Source of the DNA: Paroedura picta
Taxonomy: Eukaryota; Chordata; Lepidosauria; Squamata; Gekkonidae
NCBI RefSeq assembly: GCF_049243985.1
Contig: NC_135384.1
Span: 15,248,501 to 15,312,500 of the forward strand
DNA length: 64,000 bases
Direction: 5' to 3'
The position numbers and the translations under genes were made by a program. Below, one piece after another: positions 22,660 to 33,990 of this stretch (its first letter is position 1; each line of letters begins with the position of its first letter). Under the pieces are notes generated by a model. The model worked only from the letters and a program-made list of their open reading frames with translations, was not told where the DNA came from and did not search any database.

Positions 22660-24570
22660 AATTCATTCATTCATTCATTCATTCATTCATTCATTCATTC
22701 ATTCATTCATTCATTTGGATGTTTATACTGCCCTTCCCTACAGCTCTGGGTGGTTTACAAAATTACATAGAACTTTATGACAATCTATAAAGGTAAAGGT
22801 AAAGGTATCCCCTGTGCAAGCACCGAGTCATGTCTGACCCTTGGGGTGACGCCCTCCAGCGTATTCATGGCAGACTCAATACGGGGTGGTTTGCCAGTGC
22901 CTTCCCCAGTCATGACCGTTTACCCCCCAGCAAGCTGGGTACTCATTTTACCGACCTCGGAAGGATGGAAGGCTGAGTCAACGTTGAGCCGGCTGCTGGG
23001 ATTGAACTCCCAGCCTTATGGGCAAAGCTTTCAGACGGCTGCCTTACCACTCTGCGCCACAAGAGGCTCTTGGCAATCTATAACATTGTACAATTTTCAT
23101 AGAACATAACATTATATTGGGTAATAATCACAACACAATATGAATAACAACATTGATATACCCCTGGGGAGAGCAAATTGTTCAGTCATGGAAGAGGCAT
23201 CTGAGGGGGGGAGCAAGCATATGTTCTGAGTTGGTTGGCCTCAAGCGAATGTCTGGTGGAAGAGCTCCCTTTTGGATGCCCTGTGGAACTGTGGAAGTTA
23301 GAGCAGGGCTCTGATCTCCTCAGGGAGCTCATTCCCTGAGGAGGTCATTTCACCAGGTGGGGGCCAGGACCGAAAAGGCTCTGGCCCTTGTTGAGGTACA
23401 ATGTGCTTCTCTGGGGCCTGGGATCCATAGCCAGTTGGAGGTGGCAGAGCATAAGGCTCCTTTGGGGGTATAGGCAGGGAGGTGGTCTCTCAAATACACT
23501 GGGCCCAACCTGCATATGGCCTTAAAAGTGATTACCAAAACCCTAATGTTTAATCTGGAATTCAACTGGGAGCCAACCAAGTTGTTGGAGTACCAGCCAG
23601 ATGTGGGATCTCCATGATGTTTTAATGAGAATCCTGGCCACAGCATTCTGCACCAGTTGTAGTTTCTGGATCAAGGATATGGGTATAGAGCGAGTTGCAT
23701 AGAGCGAGTTGCAGAAGTCCAGTCTATAGGTTACCGTCACATAGATCACTGTGGCTAGGTGTTAGTAGCTTGTCAGGTAGGGTGCTAGTAGCTTGTCTTG
23801 GTGGAGGTGGTAAAAAGCCAGCCATGCTACCTTTGTGACCTGGGTTTCCATTGTAAGGAAACATCCAGGATCACACCCAGCTTCCTAGTGGAGTGCATTG
23901 TAGAAGCTGGACACCATCCAGGGTGAGCAAACGTGCTTCCTCCGATGGTCCCTTCCTACCCAACCACAGGACCTTCACTTTTGCAGGGTTGAGCTTCAGA
24001 CGACTCTGCTTGATCCATTTCATCACTGCTTCCAGACATCTGGCTAAGGATTCTGGGGGAGATCAGGCTTCCATTAGGAGGAAGAGCTGGGTGTAATTCA
24101 CATATTGGTGGCAACCCAGCCCAAACCCCCACACCAGCTGAGCCAGAGAAACCATCAAGATGTTAAATAAGATAGGAGAGAGGACTGTTCCTTTTGGGAT
24201 TCCACATATGAGCTGGTGACGGTTAGATGCTCTCTCTCCTATCGCTACCCTCTGTCCACAACTCTGGAGGAAGGAAATCAAGCCATTTAAGGGCTGTTCT
24301 CTGTATCCCCGCGTCGGCTAAGTGGTGAGCTAGGAGCTCATGATCGACTGTGTCAAATGCTGCTGACAGGTCTAATAACATGAGCAGCACTATTCTGCCT
24401 CAGTCTAGCTGGTGTCGGAGGTTGTCCATCAGGGCGACTAGTGTTACCCCATGTCCAAGAGAGAAGCCCAAATGTAATGTGTCAAGGGCTGAAGTTTCCT
24501 CCAGGAATGCTGATATTTGGTTCACAGCAGCCCTTTCAACCAACTTCCCCAGAAGCGCTAGATGCGAGAC
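22660..24570 (-). mobile_element. L2-type LINE, 5'-truncated, with (ATTC)n tail
   Basis: On the minus strand: RT block (ICGIPKGTVLSPILFNILM at about 24140-24200), the C-terminal block (LVQNAVARI, LGWLPVEFQIKH at about 23550-23680), RARAFSVLAPTW (about 23350), 3' UTR and a tetranucleotide tail at 22661-22715. Broken frames; split by a Sauria SINE. Confidence 0.85.
22791..23073 (-). mobile_element. Sauria SINE, full length, nested in LINE
   Basis: Reverse-orientation copy (AAAGGTAAAGG to CAAGAGGCTC) with 10-bp duplication CAATCTATAA. It splits the 3' untranslated end of the L2-type LINE at 22660-24570. Confidence 0.95.
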
Positions 24571-26399
24571 GAGAATTGTATAATACCTTATACAACCGTA
24601 CAGTGATCTGTGACTGGGAAGGAAAATGGACTTCCCCAAACCAAAAATACAGCGACTCCAGCAGCACAATGGAATGTAAAAAGTTCACATAAGCTTATGT
24701 ATTTGATTTTTAAGTTGTACATGAAGAAATGCTGTGTGCAATGCTTAATAGACAGCGGAGATACAATGGACTGGATCCATCACAAAATGTCTGATTGCAT
24801 GAGACACACGCATTTGAGTTAAACTTGGCTTTTAGCAATGGCTGATTAACATCAATGCCCCCCCCATCCATACCTTTTGAATGTGTGTTGTAAGTTAACA
24901 GGTTTGCCTACCCCAGCCACCAGCATCTTTGGGTAAACGTATACTATTTTCAAGGTAAACCAGTGCTATTCCTGACCTTCGAAATCCTAGCCTCCCCACA
25001 AAACTGTTCTGAGAGTTTTTCTGTCTCCTCTTCCTTCCCCTACATGCTAAAGCTAATAAGGGCTTGGCTGATACTTCTCGATACCGAAGGTGTGCCCTCT
25101 CCCCACCCAACTGGTCACTGAAATCACTCATGGGATGGTATTATCTGTAGATGCCTGTGCTCGCTGTGAATGTTGTAGATTAATAAGGTCAAATAATGAT
25201 AACAGAACAAACTCACTAAAACAGAAAGGATGATCCTTCCTCATGGAGATTTCGTCTAGCAGTTCCTTTGCTTTGGCAGATGCACAAAACCTCCAAACAG
25301 TCCAGAACACTTGCTTTATTAGCTCCTACAACGTTGCATTGGGCTTCGTTCCAATATATGGACACTCTCTCCCCTCCCCAGTGTATTTTGGATGGGTCTG
25401 CTAAATAACTTCAAATAAGGGATCCTTTGAGGTTTTCCAAGTTAGAGGGGATGGGGAAATCAAGAATTCCCCCGTGCTGGTGATATATTGTACTTGCAGT
25501 GCTAATATGCCTACAACATGGTTCCATGTGGAAGCAACTTGAGTGTCTTCTAAGAAAAGTGGTCTATACCTTCTTTAAATCAGTAATTAACACTAATGTA
25601 GTTGGTGGTGTGTTGGCTGACGCACAGGACGCACAAGTGATGGAGCCGCAGGACCACCTATTAAAGGCTCCAAGCAGCCAAGCCCTGACCTCCTCACCTT
25701 AGTAGCATTTGGACCGTTCCCTCCCTTCATCTCTGTTTTATGGTTGTGTTGTCTCATGTTCATGTTTATTGAGTGACTTTCAAATTTCAGTTTAATCACA
25801 GCTGCAGTTTAGGGGGCACATGAAGGAGTCTTGTCAGGGGGCCGGTATGCATACTAGCTCCTTGTGGATGGGGGTCCCATTAAGGGACTTGCTTTATATG
25901 AGAGTGGCTAATCTGTTTGGGTAGCCGGGGCTCAGAGTCAGATGTCATTGTTAGCTTGTTACTCAATAATTCATGTTGCAGCTATGTTTTGGCAGTATGA
26001 GGCATGAGAGGGAGCCATTGGCAAGGAGGCCAGTTTGCATACTCCCTGCAAACTGAGGTGGGGGGTCTCATTAAGAGACAGGTATTTGAGCATGGCTAAC
26101 CCAGCTGGGAAGCCAGGGACTCAATACCAAGTGACCCTGGGGGTAGCCAAACAAGGTGGGTGCCTGGTGGCCCTCCAATAGGGTCACTTCCCCTTGAAGA
26201 AGGTCCAGGAACAGGGGGTCTGCTCTCCTGGCTGTGAAAGTAGCAGGCCCTAGAGTGCCCCTTGGACTCCAAGTATGAACAGCTGGACGACTGCGGGTGT
26301 GGGGGCTCCCATCCCATGCTAGACCAACCCTCTCTGGGAGGGCATTCTATACAGCTGCGGCCTATTTACTGCCATCATGAGTCACGTCTCACTGGCATT

Positions 26400-27112
26400 A
26401 ATGCCACCCTGCCAGACAATTGAATTTGAATTACAGGGGCAAAAATGACACATCAATTCTTATTGATTCCATGTCCAGATGCTCTGTTTACATGGGACTT
26501 GTTATAAAATTTCAAGTAACTATTCCTTCAATGAGGATCAAATTACTCTAGGAATCTCAAAGAAGCTGATAGGTCTATACCAAATGCTTTTAACCAAGGG
26601 AAAATAAGAGGAGACTGGTAGATTCCTTTTTAAACTCTGTAAGCTGTACACTGCAAGTTAAATTTGAACTATAATACTCAAGAGGCATCATTTCTCAAGG
26701 CTCTAGACAGATCCTGCTAGAAGGAAAAGGGGCTACTTGTCCAATTGCAAAACCTCACACAAAGAATCAGATGAGGGCATGTCCAGGATGAACTAGAAGT
26801 CATCTGGTGGACCAAGGAACATGAGAAGACTTTTGAGAAATTTAAGGAGCAATTGATGAAAGGACCTGCTTTGGGTCTTCTTGACCCCACAAAGACTTTT
26901 GAGTTATATGTTCATGAGCAGAATGGGGTTGCCTCAGGCATCTTGACTAAGGAGCTGAGAACCTTTCCCAAGCCAGCTGCTAGCATGTCAAAACAGTTTC
27001 ACTTGGTTGCTAAAGGATGGCCAGCTTGTAAGCAAGCTGTGGCAGCAACTGTGACAGCTGTAGAAGAAGCCAGAAAGTTTTCTCTGGGACATCCCCTTTG
27101 TGTGCTATGTCC
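26400..27112 (+). mobile_element. Endogenous retrovirus pol fragment, gammaretrovirus-like
   Basis: The last 320 bp (about 26790-27112) resemble the stretch between reverse transcriptase and RNase H of gammaretroviruses (PALGLLDPTKTFELYVHE, LVAKGWPACKQAVAA). Weaker similarity may reach back to about 26400. The element is an old, incomplete, broken fossil with no paired LTRs. A short scrap of the same sequence occurs in unit A near 3370-3420, so the insertion predates at least that split. Confidence 0.7.
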
Positions 27113-27600
27113 TTAATGTGTAGATACCTAGTTAAACCAGAGAGGAGCCTCATTGTTTGGTTTTATGTTTGCTACCTTCCATTATGGACCAGATGATGAG
27201 GCTATCACTGTTTTTTGGCTGTTAAGCCCCCAGAAATTTCTGAGGAGGCTGCAATGCTTACGTTGCTCAGGTCTAAAAGATAAAAGTTTCTAGATTGTCT
27301 GGTTGTATATCATTGTACTTGCACCAGTGGTAAAATTTGTATGTCCCAAAGGTTACTTCCTGGAAGGTGCATCATTCTTTTAATGTCATTAAAGGTCTAC
27401 TGACTACTGACTGAGAGGAGCCCAGTGGCTAACCAACTCTCGACTGGCTAAGTATGAGGATATGTTACAGGGCAACGGAGAAGTGACATTTGAAAATTGC
27501 ATTTGCTTAAACCCAAGAACTTTGTTTCTCTTTGAACAAGAATCTGAGACTATTTGCAAATGTATACGGATAGCAGACAATATCAGACTGGTCAGTGTAA

Positions 27601-27692
27601 TGAAATCAGAGTCCAGTAACACCTTTAAGGCCAACAAAGATTTATTTAAGGTGTGAGCTTTTGAGCGCAAGCACTCTTCCCAGACTTATACT
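27601..27692 (-). mobile_element. Short retroposed element in unit D
   Basis: 92 bp flanked by an exact 12-bp duplication TGGTCAGTGTAA (27589-27600, 27693-27704), a LINE-type insertion mark. Contains CAACAAAGATTTATTTAAGG and TGTGAGCTTTTG. Related to 47735-47845. Confidence 0.7.
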
Positions 27693-27710
27693 TGGTCAGT
27701 GTAAGATTTG

Positions 27711-28212
27711 TGTCATGAACTGTGGCTGACCCCACTCGATCAGGGGAGAACCTCTCAAACAAAACTGCTCCAGACACATGTGGTGCTAAGAAGCTAGTCT
27801 TTATTGAAAAGTCCCTTTAGATGATGTAAAAACACAGCATAGTAGGTGCAGGGAAACAGTGACTGAGACAGGGGTGGGTAGCCCCCATAGGGGGTTTCTA
27901 GGAGAGTAGTTCAGGCAGGAAGAGGGGTTCACATTGGAAGAGACTATTGATCTAAAGAGGCGCAAATAGCATGGAGACATTTGGTCTCCCCCTTCAGTTG
28001 TTTTTGGCAGTAAATTTCCAGCATCTCCCAAACAAACCAAGGACACATGGGGGGATAAGGAAGGTTCTCAGTGTTCTCACGACTGAGGAGGGAGAGTTAT
28101 AAATTTGGCCAAGAGGCCAGGGGAGGTTAAAAGTGTAAAAGAAGGGAAGGGGTGGAGCTCAGTAAGCTTCTAACTCAACACTCCTGGCTTTGGCCGGAGA
28201 GTGGATATTACA
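27711..28212 (-). mobile_element. Solo LTR in unit D
   Basis: 502 bp with TGT...ACA ends, 4-bp duplication TTTG (27707-27710, 28213-28216), minus-strand AATAAAG signal and TTTATAA box. Sister units show the empty site (for example GAAATTTGTGACTTATG near 3666). A 4-bp duplication suits a gammaretrovirus-like source. Fossil, no internal region. Confidence 0.85.
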
Positions 28213-28334
28213 TTTGTAACTAATGATTTTATAAACTTAATGTGAATGTTAAAGTCTCATGACAGTGCTGGAGTTTTTGTATATACTGTGCATTTGATTT
28301 GTAATTTTTACAATGGTCTAAGGCAATATCTCCA

Positions 28335-30225
28335 CTATTGTTTATTTTTGTTTTGGAAACCTTATGTGAAACTATTAGGTTAGGTGATAGAATAAAAGGT
28401 CCTATGATAAGAAAACATTCTTATAAACGTAGTGGATTTGCAGATGACCTAGGTGTAGTCTGTGCGGGGCTTTTTACCCACTGCCAGCTCAAATAAATCC
28501 CTTCAAATTTTCCCTCTACAACAAGCATGATTAATTCATGGTGACCCTATGATATCCTGGAATGGATATAAGACTCAATATTTCAAAAACTGAATTAACT
28601 GTGCAACATGCCTCCAAAGCTGTAACAAAGAAGTCTTCCCTGTTTGGCCAGGGCATCAGTTCAAAGTCTTCCTGGTTCCCCATTGCAAGGCTTGTCTTAA
28701 AGTGACTGAGCTCCAGAAGCCCTACCTTCTCTCAGCAGAGATTTGCCTCTTGGTTTTCTCCCCAACCTCTGCTGTCTCCATTCCTCTCCATCTTCCCTGG
28801 TTCACAGAATCACAGAATCATAGAGTTGGAAGGGGCCACATAGGCCATCTAGTCCAACCCCCTGCTCAACACAGGATCAGCCCAAAGCATCCTAAAACAT
28901 CCAAGAAAAGTGTGTATCCAACCTTTGTTTGAAGACTGCCAGAAAGAAGCTTGCACTGCACTTGCCTCACCCCCCCCGCCATTCTCAGCTTCCACAATCA
29001 AGTGCAGAACACTTTCTGTTTCATTGGGGGGGGGGATAGAGGAAGACCCGAGTTCAAATTGATCTGAATTCAGCAGGATCCACAATGGAATAAACAAAGT
29101 GCAGAATCAGCCCTAGTCTTCCTAGTAGATCCATCTGAGAATTTCTTTACCATTGATGGAACAAATTCAGAAGTTTGAGCAAGTGGCAAGCTTTACAATA
29201 AACGATAAACAAATCAAAGAATAAAATATTGACAAAAATATGACTGGTCAAGCAAAAATATTTTATCAAAATAACTTTCACAAGATAATGTTCTCTGTAT
29301 AAAAATCGACTTACAGAAATGGTCAAGATTAGATATGCCTTACTGGGGTGAATCACTACTATTAAAATGAATTTACTTCCAAAGTTAATATTCTTGTTCC
29401 AGACATTACCCATATTTATCCCTAGAAAATATTTTAAAATATGGCAGAAGGATATTCAAGATTTTATTTTGAAAAAAAAACAAACAAACCAGGATTAAAT
29501 TTAAATTGCTAACAGATGATAAGGTTAGAGGTGGTTTTTCCCTTCCAAATCTTCAACCATGAAGCAGGAACGTTGACATGGATCAAGGAATGGTCTCTTC
29601 TGAAAGATCCCAGGCTGTTGGTCTTAGAAGGTTTTTAATAAACGTTTCAGTTGGCGCCAATATATCTGGCATGACAAAGATGTTATACGCAAAGAGTTTA
29701 AGGACTTCTGTATAAGAAGAAATTTAACAGCAGTCTGGAAGATATATAAAAACAGGATGGAACTTTACATTATGGCTCTCTCTTGAAGAAATGTCTAGAT
29801 TTTGGGGATTAAAGAAAACTTCTAACTCATATACCTATAGGGAATTGATGAAAAAATTGATGAAAAAACTGAGAGCAAGAGAAGACCTATTGAATCACAG
29901 GATAGTTTGGTTTTTATATTGCCAGATGGCAGAATTGTTTAAAATATCAAAATAAAAGGGTTTCAATGTACACAAATCTAGATTTCAGAAAGAAATATTA
30001 GAACTGGAGGGCAAAGAAATTTCAAAACTCTATAAGCAGGTGTTTATATGATTTATCGTTGGCATCTTACTCCTGGTAGGCTTGCAAAATGGAATAAAAA
30101 TGTATAACTGTTGGAAATTTAAACAGGAGAGGGATGACTTTTTCCACATGTGGTGGGAATGTAAGAAACTAAGACAATATTGGGATAATATACTCGAAGG
30201 ATTTAAAAAATGTTAAAATTTAATT
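28335..30225 (+). mobile_element. L1 ORF2 fragment, split by a CR1 tail
   Basis: Plus-strand pieces of L1 ORF2 in order: RT with SGFADDLGVVC (about 28430), IKMNLLPKLIFLFQTLPIFI (about 29360-29420), WHLTPGRLAKWN (about 30060) and the C-terminal zinc-like FKQERDDFFHMWWECKKL (about 30120-30175). Broken. It replaces the OR half of unit D. Confidence 0.8.
28803..28990 (-). mobile_element. CR1 LINE 3' end
   Basis: Minus strand ends in (ATTCTATG/ATTCTGTG)-type repeats after GGTTGGACTAGATGGCCTA, the CR1 3' signature. Inserted in the L1. Confidence 0.8.
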
Positions 30226-30235
30226 TTGAAAAAAG

Positions 30236-30520
30236 AAAAAAACAAAGCTATTTGAAGAGCAGCTGGGCATTCTCGACCAAGCAGGACACAACTCTGGTGT
30301 TGGTGTTAACACGGGCACAGCTTTTATTTGAATACAATTCCTCCCATGGGAAGGTTGGCTTGGCACAAGAAGAGCCATCCCTCCAGCTGTCCAGTTGTCT
30401 GAATATGCAAAGGTCCTGCCTCTATTCCAGCCAGGAGGGCAGGCCCTTGCCACCTGACTCCTCGACCGGGAGATGTCTTTTTTGAGAGCAGAAGAGCACC
30501 CATGTCATTCTGCAACCCTC
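30236..30520 (-). mobile_element. Decayed LTR-like fragment
   Basis: The minus strand has AATAAAAGCTGTGCC, like the signal region of the LTR at 33284 (AATAAAAGATTGTGG). Ends cannot be set. Fossil. Confidence 0.35.
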
Positions 30521-31699
30521 AGTACCAAAGGTGTCCCCTCTCCCCACCCAACTGGTCAATGATGGGAGGGTTTTATCTGTAGATGCCTCAAGTTGCTTGC
30601 CAATGATCCACCCTATGTTTTAAAAGCATCCCGCTGCAAAGATCATTATGATTCAACCAGTGTAGCAACCAAGCTGAATGAAATTCTCCACCAACCCAGG
30701 AACAAATAATAATAAAATCTTGTTCTAGTCTGAATGAGGCCCCCAGTATTTTTACTTTATCCCATTAATGGTAACCCAAAAATCAGAGGTAGTTTGCCAT
30801 TGCCCCCTCCATGTCATGCCCCTGGTATTCCTGGAGGTTTTCCTGCATAATTTCCAGGATCTGACCACATGGAACTGAGTGAACTGTGGTTGGAGACATA
30901 ACTAATTAGTTAGGCCATAGTTTGAATAGTTTGGGTTGTTCAGTATAAGTAGGATGAATAGTTGTGCATCAAGATGCAATAGACTATGAAGGGCTAATAA
31001 GTGCAGACAGATCCCAATAGAAATAATTAATAGGACAGAGGTACTGTATGGTCACTGTTGATAAAGTGGTCAAGATAGCAATGATTGCATGGATCCAAAA
31101 GTTATTAAATAATCATGTTCTATTGGTGCCATTCTATGTATATATTTATTATTTTCTATAACCTTCCTCATTAACTTCCATTGCTTGTGGAGTAATTAGA
31201 GATTCCAATGCAAATACCTTTCTCCAAAGTGAATTGCCAAGAAGGGCAATTTTGTAAAGTCCACAAAATAACAGTGGACTGCCAAGAACTTGTTTAAAAG
31301 ATTCTAGATTGTCTGGTTGTAATTAGTCCTCTCCTTATATCATTGTACCTGCACCAGTGGTAAATGTGTATGTCCTGAAGCTTTCTTGCTGCAGGTTGCA
31401 TTGTTCTTTTAATGCCATTAAAGGTCTACTGACTGAGAGGAGCCCAGTGGCTAACCAACTCTTGACAGTCTAAGTATAAGGTTCTGTTACAGGGCAATGG
31501 AGAAGGGACATTTCAAAATTACACTTGCTGAATCCCAGTAACTTTGTTTCCCTTTGAACAAGAGCTTGAATCTATTTAAAAAATGGATACAGGTAGCAGA
31601 CAATGCCACACTGGTCAGTGTGAAACCTGTGACTTATGATTTTATTGACAACTTAATGTGAATTTTAAAGTCTGATGACAGTCTGATGACAGTGCTGGA

Positions 31700-31926
31700 T
31701 TATTAACCACCAGCCGATTGGGGCCTCCGCTTGTCATCCCACCTCCCAGCGCGCCCACCCTCCAGCCTGGCCTGCCTTCAGTTGACAGCTGCCATTTTGC
31801 GGCTGCCCACCCTACATTCTCTCCTGTGCGTTCTTCCCAGGCCCCCTCATCGCTCACCTCCGCCACCGCTTTCTCGCCCACCCTTCTACCCCACGCAAGC
31901 TTCACAGGCCGCCCATCCTCGCCGCT
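31700..31926. other. GC-rich insert downstream of OR copy E
   Basis: About 227 bp, far richer in G+C and CpG than the flanks (CCCAGCGCGCCCACC, TCGCCGCTCACC). It replaces A/T-rich unit sequence; origin not recognised. Bounded by unit sequence on both sides. Confidence 0.7.
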
Positions 31927-32149
31927 CACCAGGTGTTGCTCTGGTGAAAGAGAAAAGTATTCAATGTAACCACCTTCAGAAAATAACACTAGGTTATAAC
32001 ACTATGTTGGGAATCAGAGAACCCACATTGAAAAAAAGCCACATGAGACTGAGAAAAGACTTGGAGCCAGGAGTAGAACTGGGTGAGGCAGATTCAAAAA
32101 AGCCCTCCCCCCAGAAATATTTATGCTTAAATGGAGATGTAAAAAAAGG

Positions 32150-33094
32150 CTATTTAGTTTCTGAGAGGCGTTTCCATCTTAGAGATCTTTTCAGGGATTC
32201 CCTCACTTCATAATTCCTCAAAGCGTAGACAATGGGATTTAGCATGGGAGTGACAACTGTGTAGGACAAAGACAGCATTTTTTTGACTTCAGGTGAATAG
32301 TTGGATTTGGGTCTTACATAGACAAGGCTCGCACTTCCATAGAACAAAATCACCACAATGAGATGAGATGAGCAAGTGTAGAAGGCCTTTCTTCTTCCCA
32401 CTAATGTAGGCATCTTGAGGATGGTAGTTATGATATGGATATAGGAGATCAGGATGAGCACAAAGAAGAAGAAGAGGATCACAAACGTGGAAGCTATGGC
32501 TTGCATTTCATATAAGTAGGTATCTGTACAGACTAGCTTCAACACTGCTGGTGAATCACAAAAGAAATGATTAACTTTATTGTGCCCACAGAAAGGAAGA
32601 TTGAAAATCCAAACTACTTGTAGCAGAGATAATGGGATTCCAATCACCCAGACTCCACCTAACAACTTGTAGCAGAGGGTCCTATTCATGACAGTGGCAT
32701 AGTACAGCGGGTTGCAGATGGCAACATAGCGATCATAGGACATTGCAGCTAAGAGGAAACTCTCTGCACATCCAAAGTAGAAGAAGCAAAACATTTGAAT
32801 GGCACAGCCAGCAAAGGAGATACTTTTGTCCTTCGCCAGTAGGTTAATGAGCATTTGAGGGACGGTGTCCAAAGTGAAGCAGATCTCAAGGAAAGCCAGA
32901 TTTCTCAGGAAGAAATACATGGGTGACTGGAGGGCAGCATCCACCGTGATGACAAGAATAATGAGGACGTTCCCTGATACTGTAGCAAGGTAAATGACCA
33001 AAAGCAGAGGGAACAGAAACAACTCTCCTTTGGGCATGCTGGAAAATCCAACAAGGATGAATTCCTTCACCAACGTTTGGTTTCTCCACTTCAT
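32150..33094 (-). CDS. Olfactory receptor, class II, OR10-like (array copy E), with unusual TM5/TM6 residues
   Basis: Intact 314-residue odorant receptor, subgroup mate of copy C. Standard parts are present: sequon NQT at 5, LQSPMYFFL 55-63, Cys97, MSYDRYVAIC 118-127, loop cysteines 169/179/189 and PMLNPIVY 283-290. It departs from the family at places the sister copies keep: the ECxxLAAMSY segment has Ser for Cys at 112; the TM5 proline (LMFP at 207-210 in the others) is replaced by a run of phenylalanines; and KAFSTC reads KAFYTC (Tyr239). These may mark relaxed constraint or a changed receptor; the frame is open throughout. A GC-rich insert (31700-31926) lies just beyond the gene's 3' end and a 707-bp solo LTR (33284-33990) lies about 190 bp upstream of its start. 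Candidate acceptor AG at 33119-33120. Confidence 0.93.
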   Translation of the reverse strand: MKWRNQTLVKEFILVGFSSMPKGELFLFPLLLVIYLATVSGNVLIILVITVDAALQSPMYFFLRNLAFLEICFTLDTVPQMLINLLAKDKSISFAGCAIQMFCFFYFGCAESFLLAAMSYDRYVAICNPLYYATVMNRTLCYKLLGGVWVIGIPLSLLQVVWIFNLPFCGHNKVNHFFCDSPAVLKLVCTDTYLYEMQAIASTFVILFFFFVLILISYIHIITTILKMPTLVGRRKAFYTCSSHLIVVILFYGSASLVYVRPKSNYSPEVKKMLSLSYTVVTPMLNPIVYALRNYEVRESLKRSLRWKRLSETK

Positions 33095-33118
33095 TTCTGT
33101 GAATGACTCTGAGAAGAT

Positions 33119-33146
33119 CTAGTGAGAAGGAGGCAGAAGAAGAAAT
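33119..33146 (-). other. Candidate splice acceptor, OR copy E
   Basis: The same conserved pyrimidine tract and CTAG as the sister copies, AG at 33119-33120, 24 bp upstream of the ATG. The intact acceptor suggests this copy can still be spliced normally. Confidence 0.65.
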
Positions 33147-33283
33147 GCATTTGGAAAGTTAGTCATCTATTCATATAAGTGTAAGAGAAAGACAGATTTC
33201 CCACACCCCATTCCATTACTTTATTGTTCCATGTCTGCTGTGCTTTGTGTACCACTCCTTATTGTTGGTATAAGTAGAACTAC

Positions 33284-33990
33284 TGTTGACTGGCAGGCGG
33301 GCATATATCAGCCAAAATAAGATGCAACACCATGCTCTAGCATTAACATGGCCACAATCTTTTATTAATATACATCCAACCACTCAGAGGGCTGGCCCAC
33401 AACATGAGACCAGTAGCCTGACCCTACCAGCCATCCGGCTGCAACCAATTGGATCTGTAGCCACCCTTGGACCTGCCCTTCTCTCAGCTGGAAGAGCAGG
33501 ACCTTTTGCCTTCAGAATCCCCTCTGCGGAAGGTGACTTCATGGAGGCCAAAGGACACTCAACTCTTTTTGGCAGTCCTGGTTGCTTGGTTCCAATCCCT
33601 TGGCATCCCAATCACCTGGGCTTGTTATAGGCCAATTTTGTTTGGAGACTCCCATATTACAGGGATCACCAGTATGCAAACAGGCACTCCCTGACCAATA
33701 GGGTCTCCTGCCCCCTTATACCGGTGGAACATCATATAACATGAAAACATACCCATGCAACTGTAACTTAGGGGATAGGGTGTGTGGGAAGATAATCCAT
33801 CAGCTACAGCTTGCATAGAAGGCAAGCAGGGGTATATGGCATGCTAAATAGGTTCCCGTGTGCCTGCCTAACATCCCATGTGTGCCAGTGGCCATGCACA
33901 CTCTTCAGTGCCCACCCTCTGCAGCACAGCGCCTCTTCCGCCCGGCCAGGTACGGTGTTTATGGGCAGCGTCATATCACCCGGTGCCACA
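33284..33990 (-). mobile_element. Solo LTR upstream of OR copy E
   Basis: 707 bp, TGTTGAC...GCCACA, flanked by AACTAC (33278-33283) and AACTAT (33991-33996). Minus-strand AATAAAAG signal. It has the same transcriptional orientation as the OR, 190 bp upstream of its ATG. The other units lack it. Fossil. Confidence 0.78.

Larger units (their letters stand above)
15706..25016. repeat. Segmental duplication unit C
   Basis: Begins at the equivalent of A 690, so its left end is missing. It carries the OR at 20814 and is heavily invaded: Sauria SINEs at 17834, 19589, 20262 and 22791, MIR-like SINEs at 16645 and 18530, and a minus-strand L2-type LINE at 22660-24570. About 480 bp at 18840-19320 match unit D only in part; I recognise nothing else there. 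The LTR found in A and B is absent and the empty site is visible near 17500. Confidence 0.8.
25017..28329. repeat. Segmental duplication unit D, OR-less remnant
   Basis: Matches A 1-1010, then has a long unmatched stretch (25604-27110, ending in a retroviral pol fragment), then matches A 3370-3790 with a solo LTR inside. The OR half of the unit is missing and an L1 block follows directly. Between 25604 and 26400 I find no gene or repeat I can name. Confidence 0.75.

Noticed and set aside
23350-24281. Reverse-transcriptase-like open frames as host genes
   Set aside because: They belong to a broken L2-type LINE with a tail and 3' UTR.
31731-32213. 160-codon plus-strand open frame
   Set aside because: Spans the GC-rich insert and runs antisense into the OR 3' end; no domain and not present in sister units.
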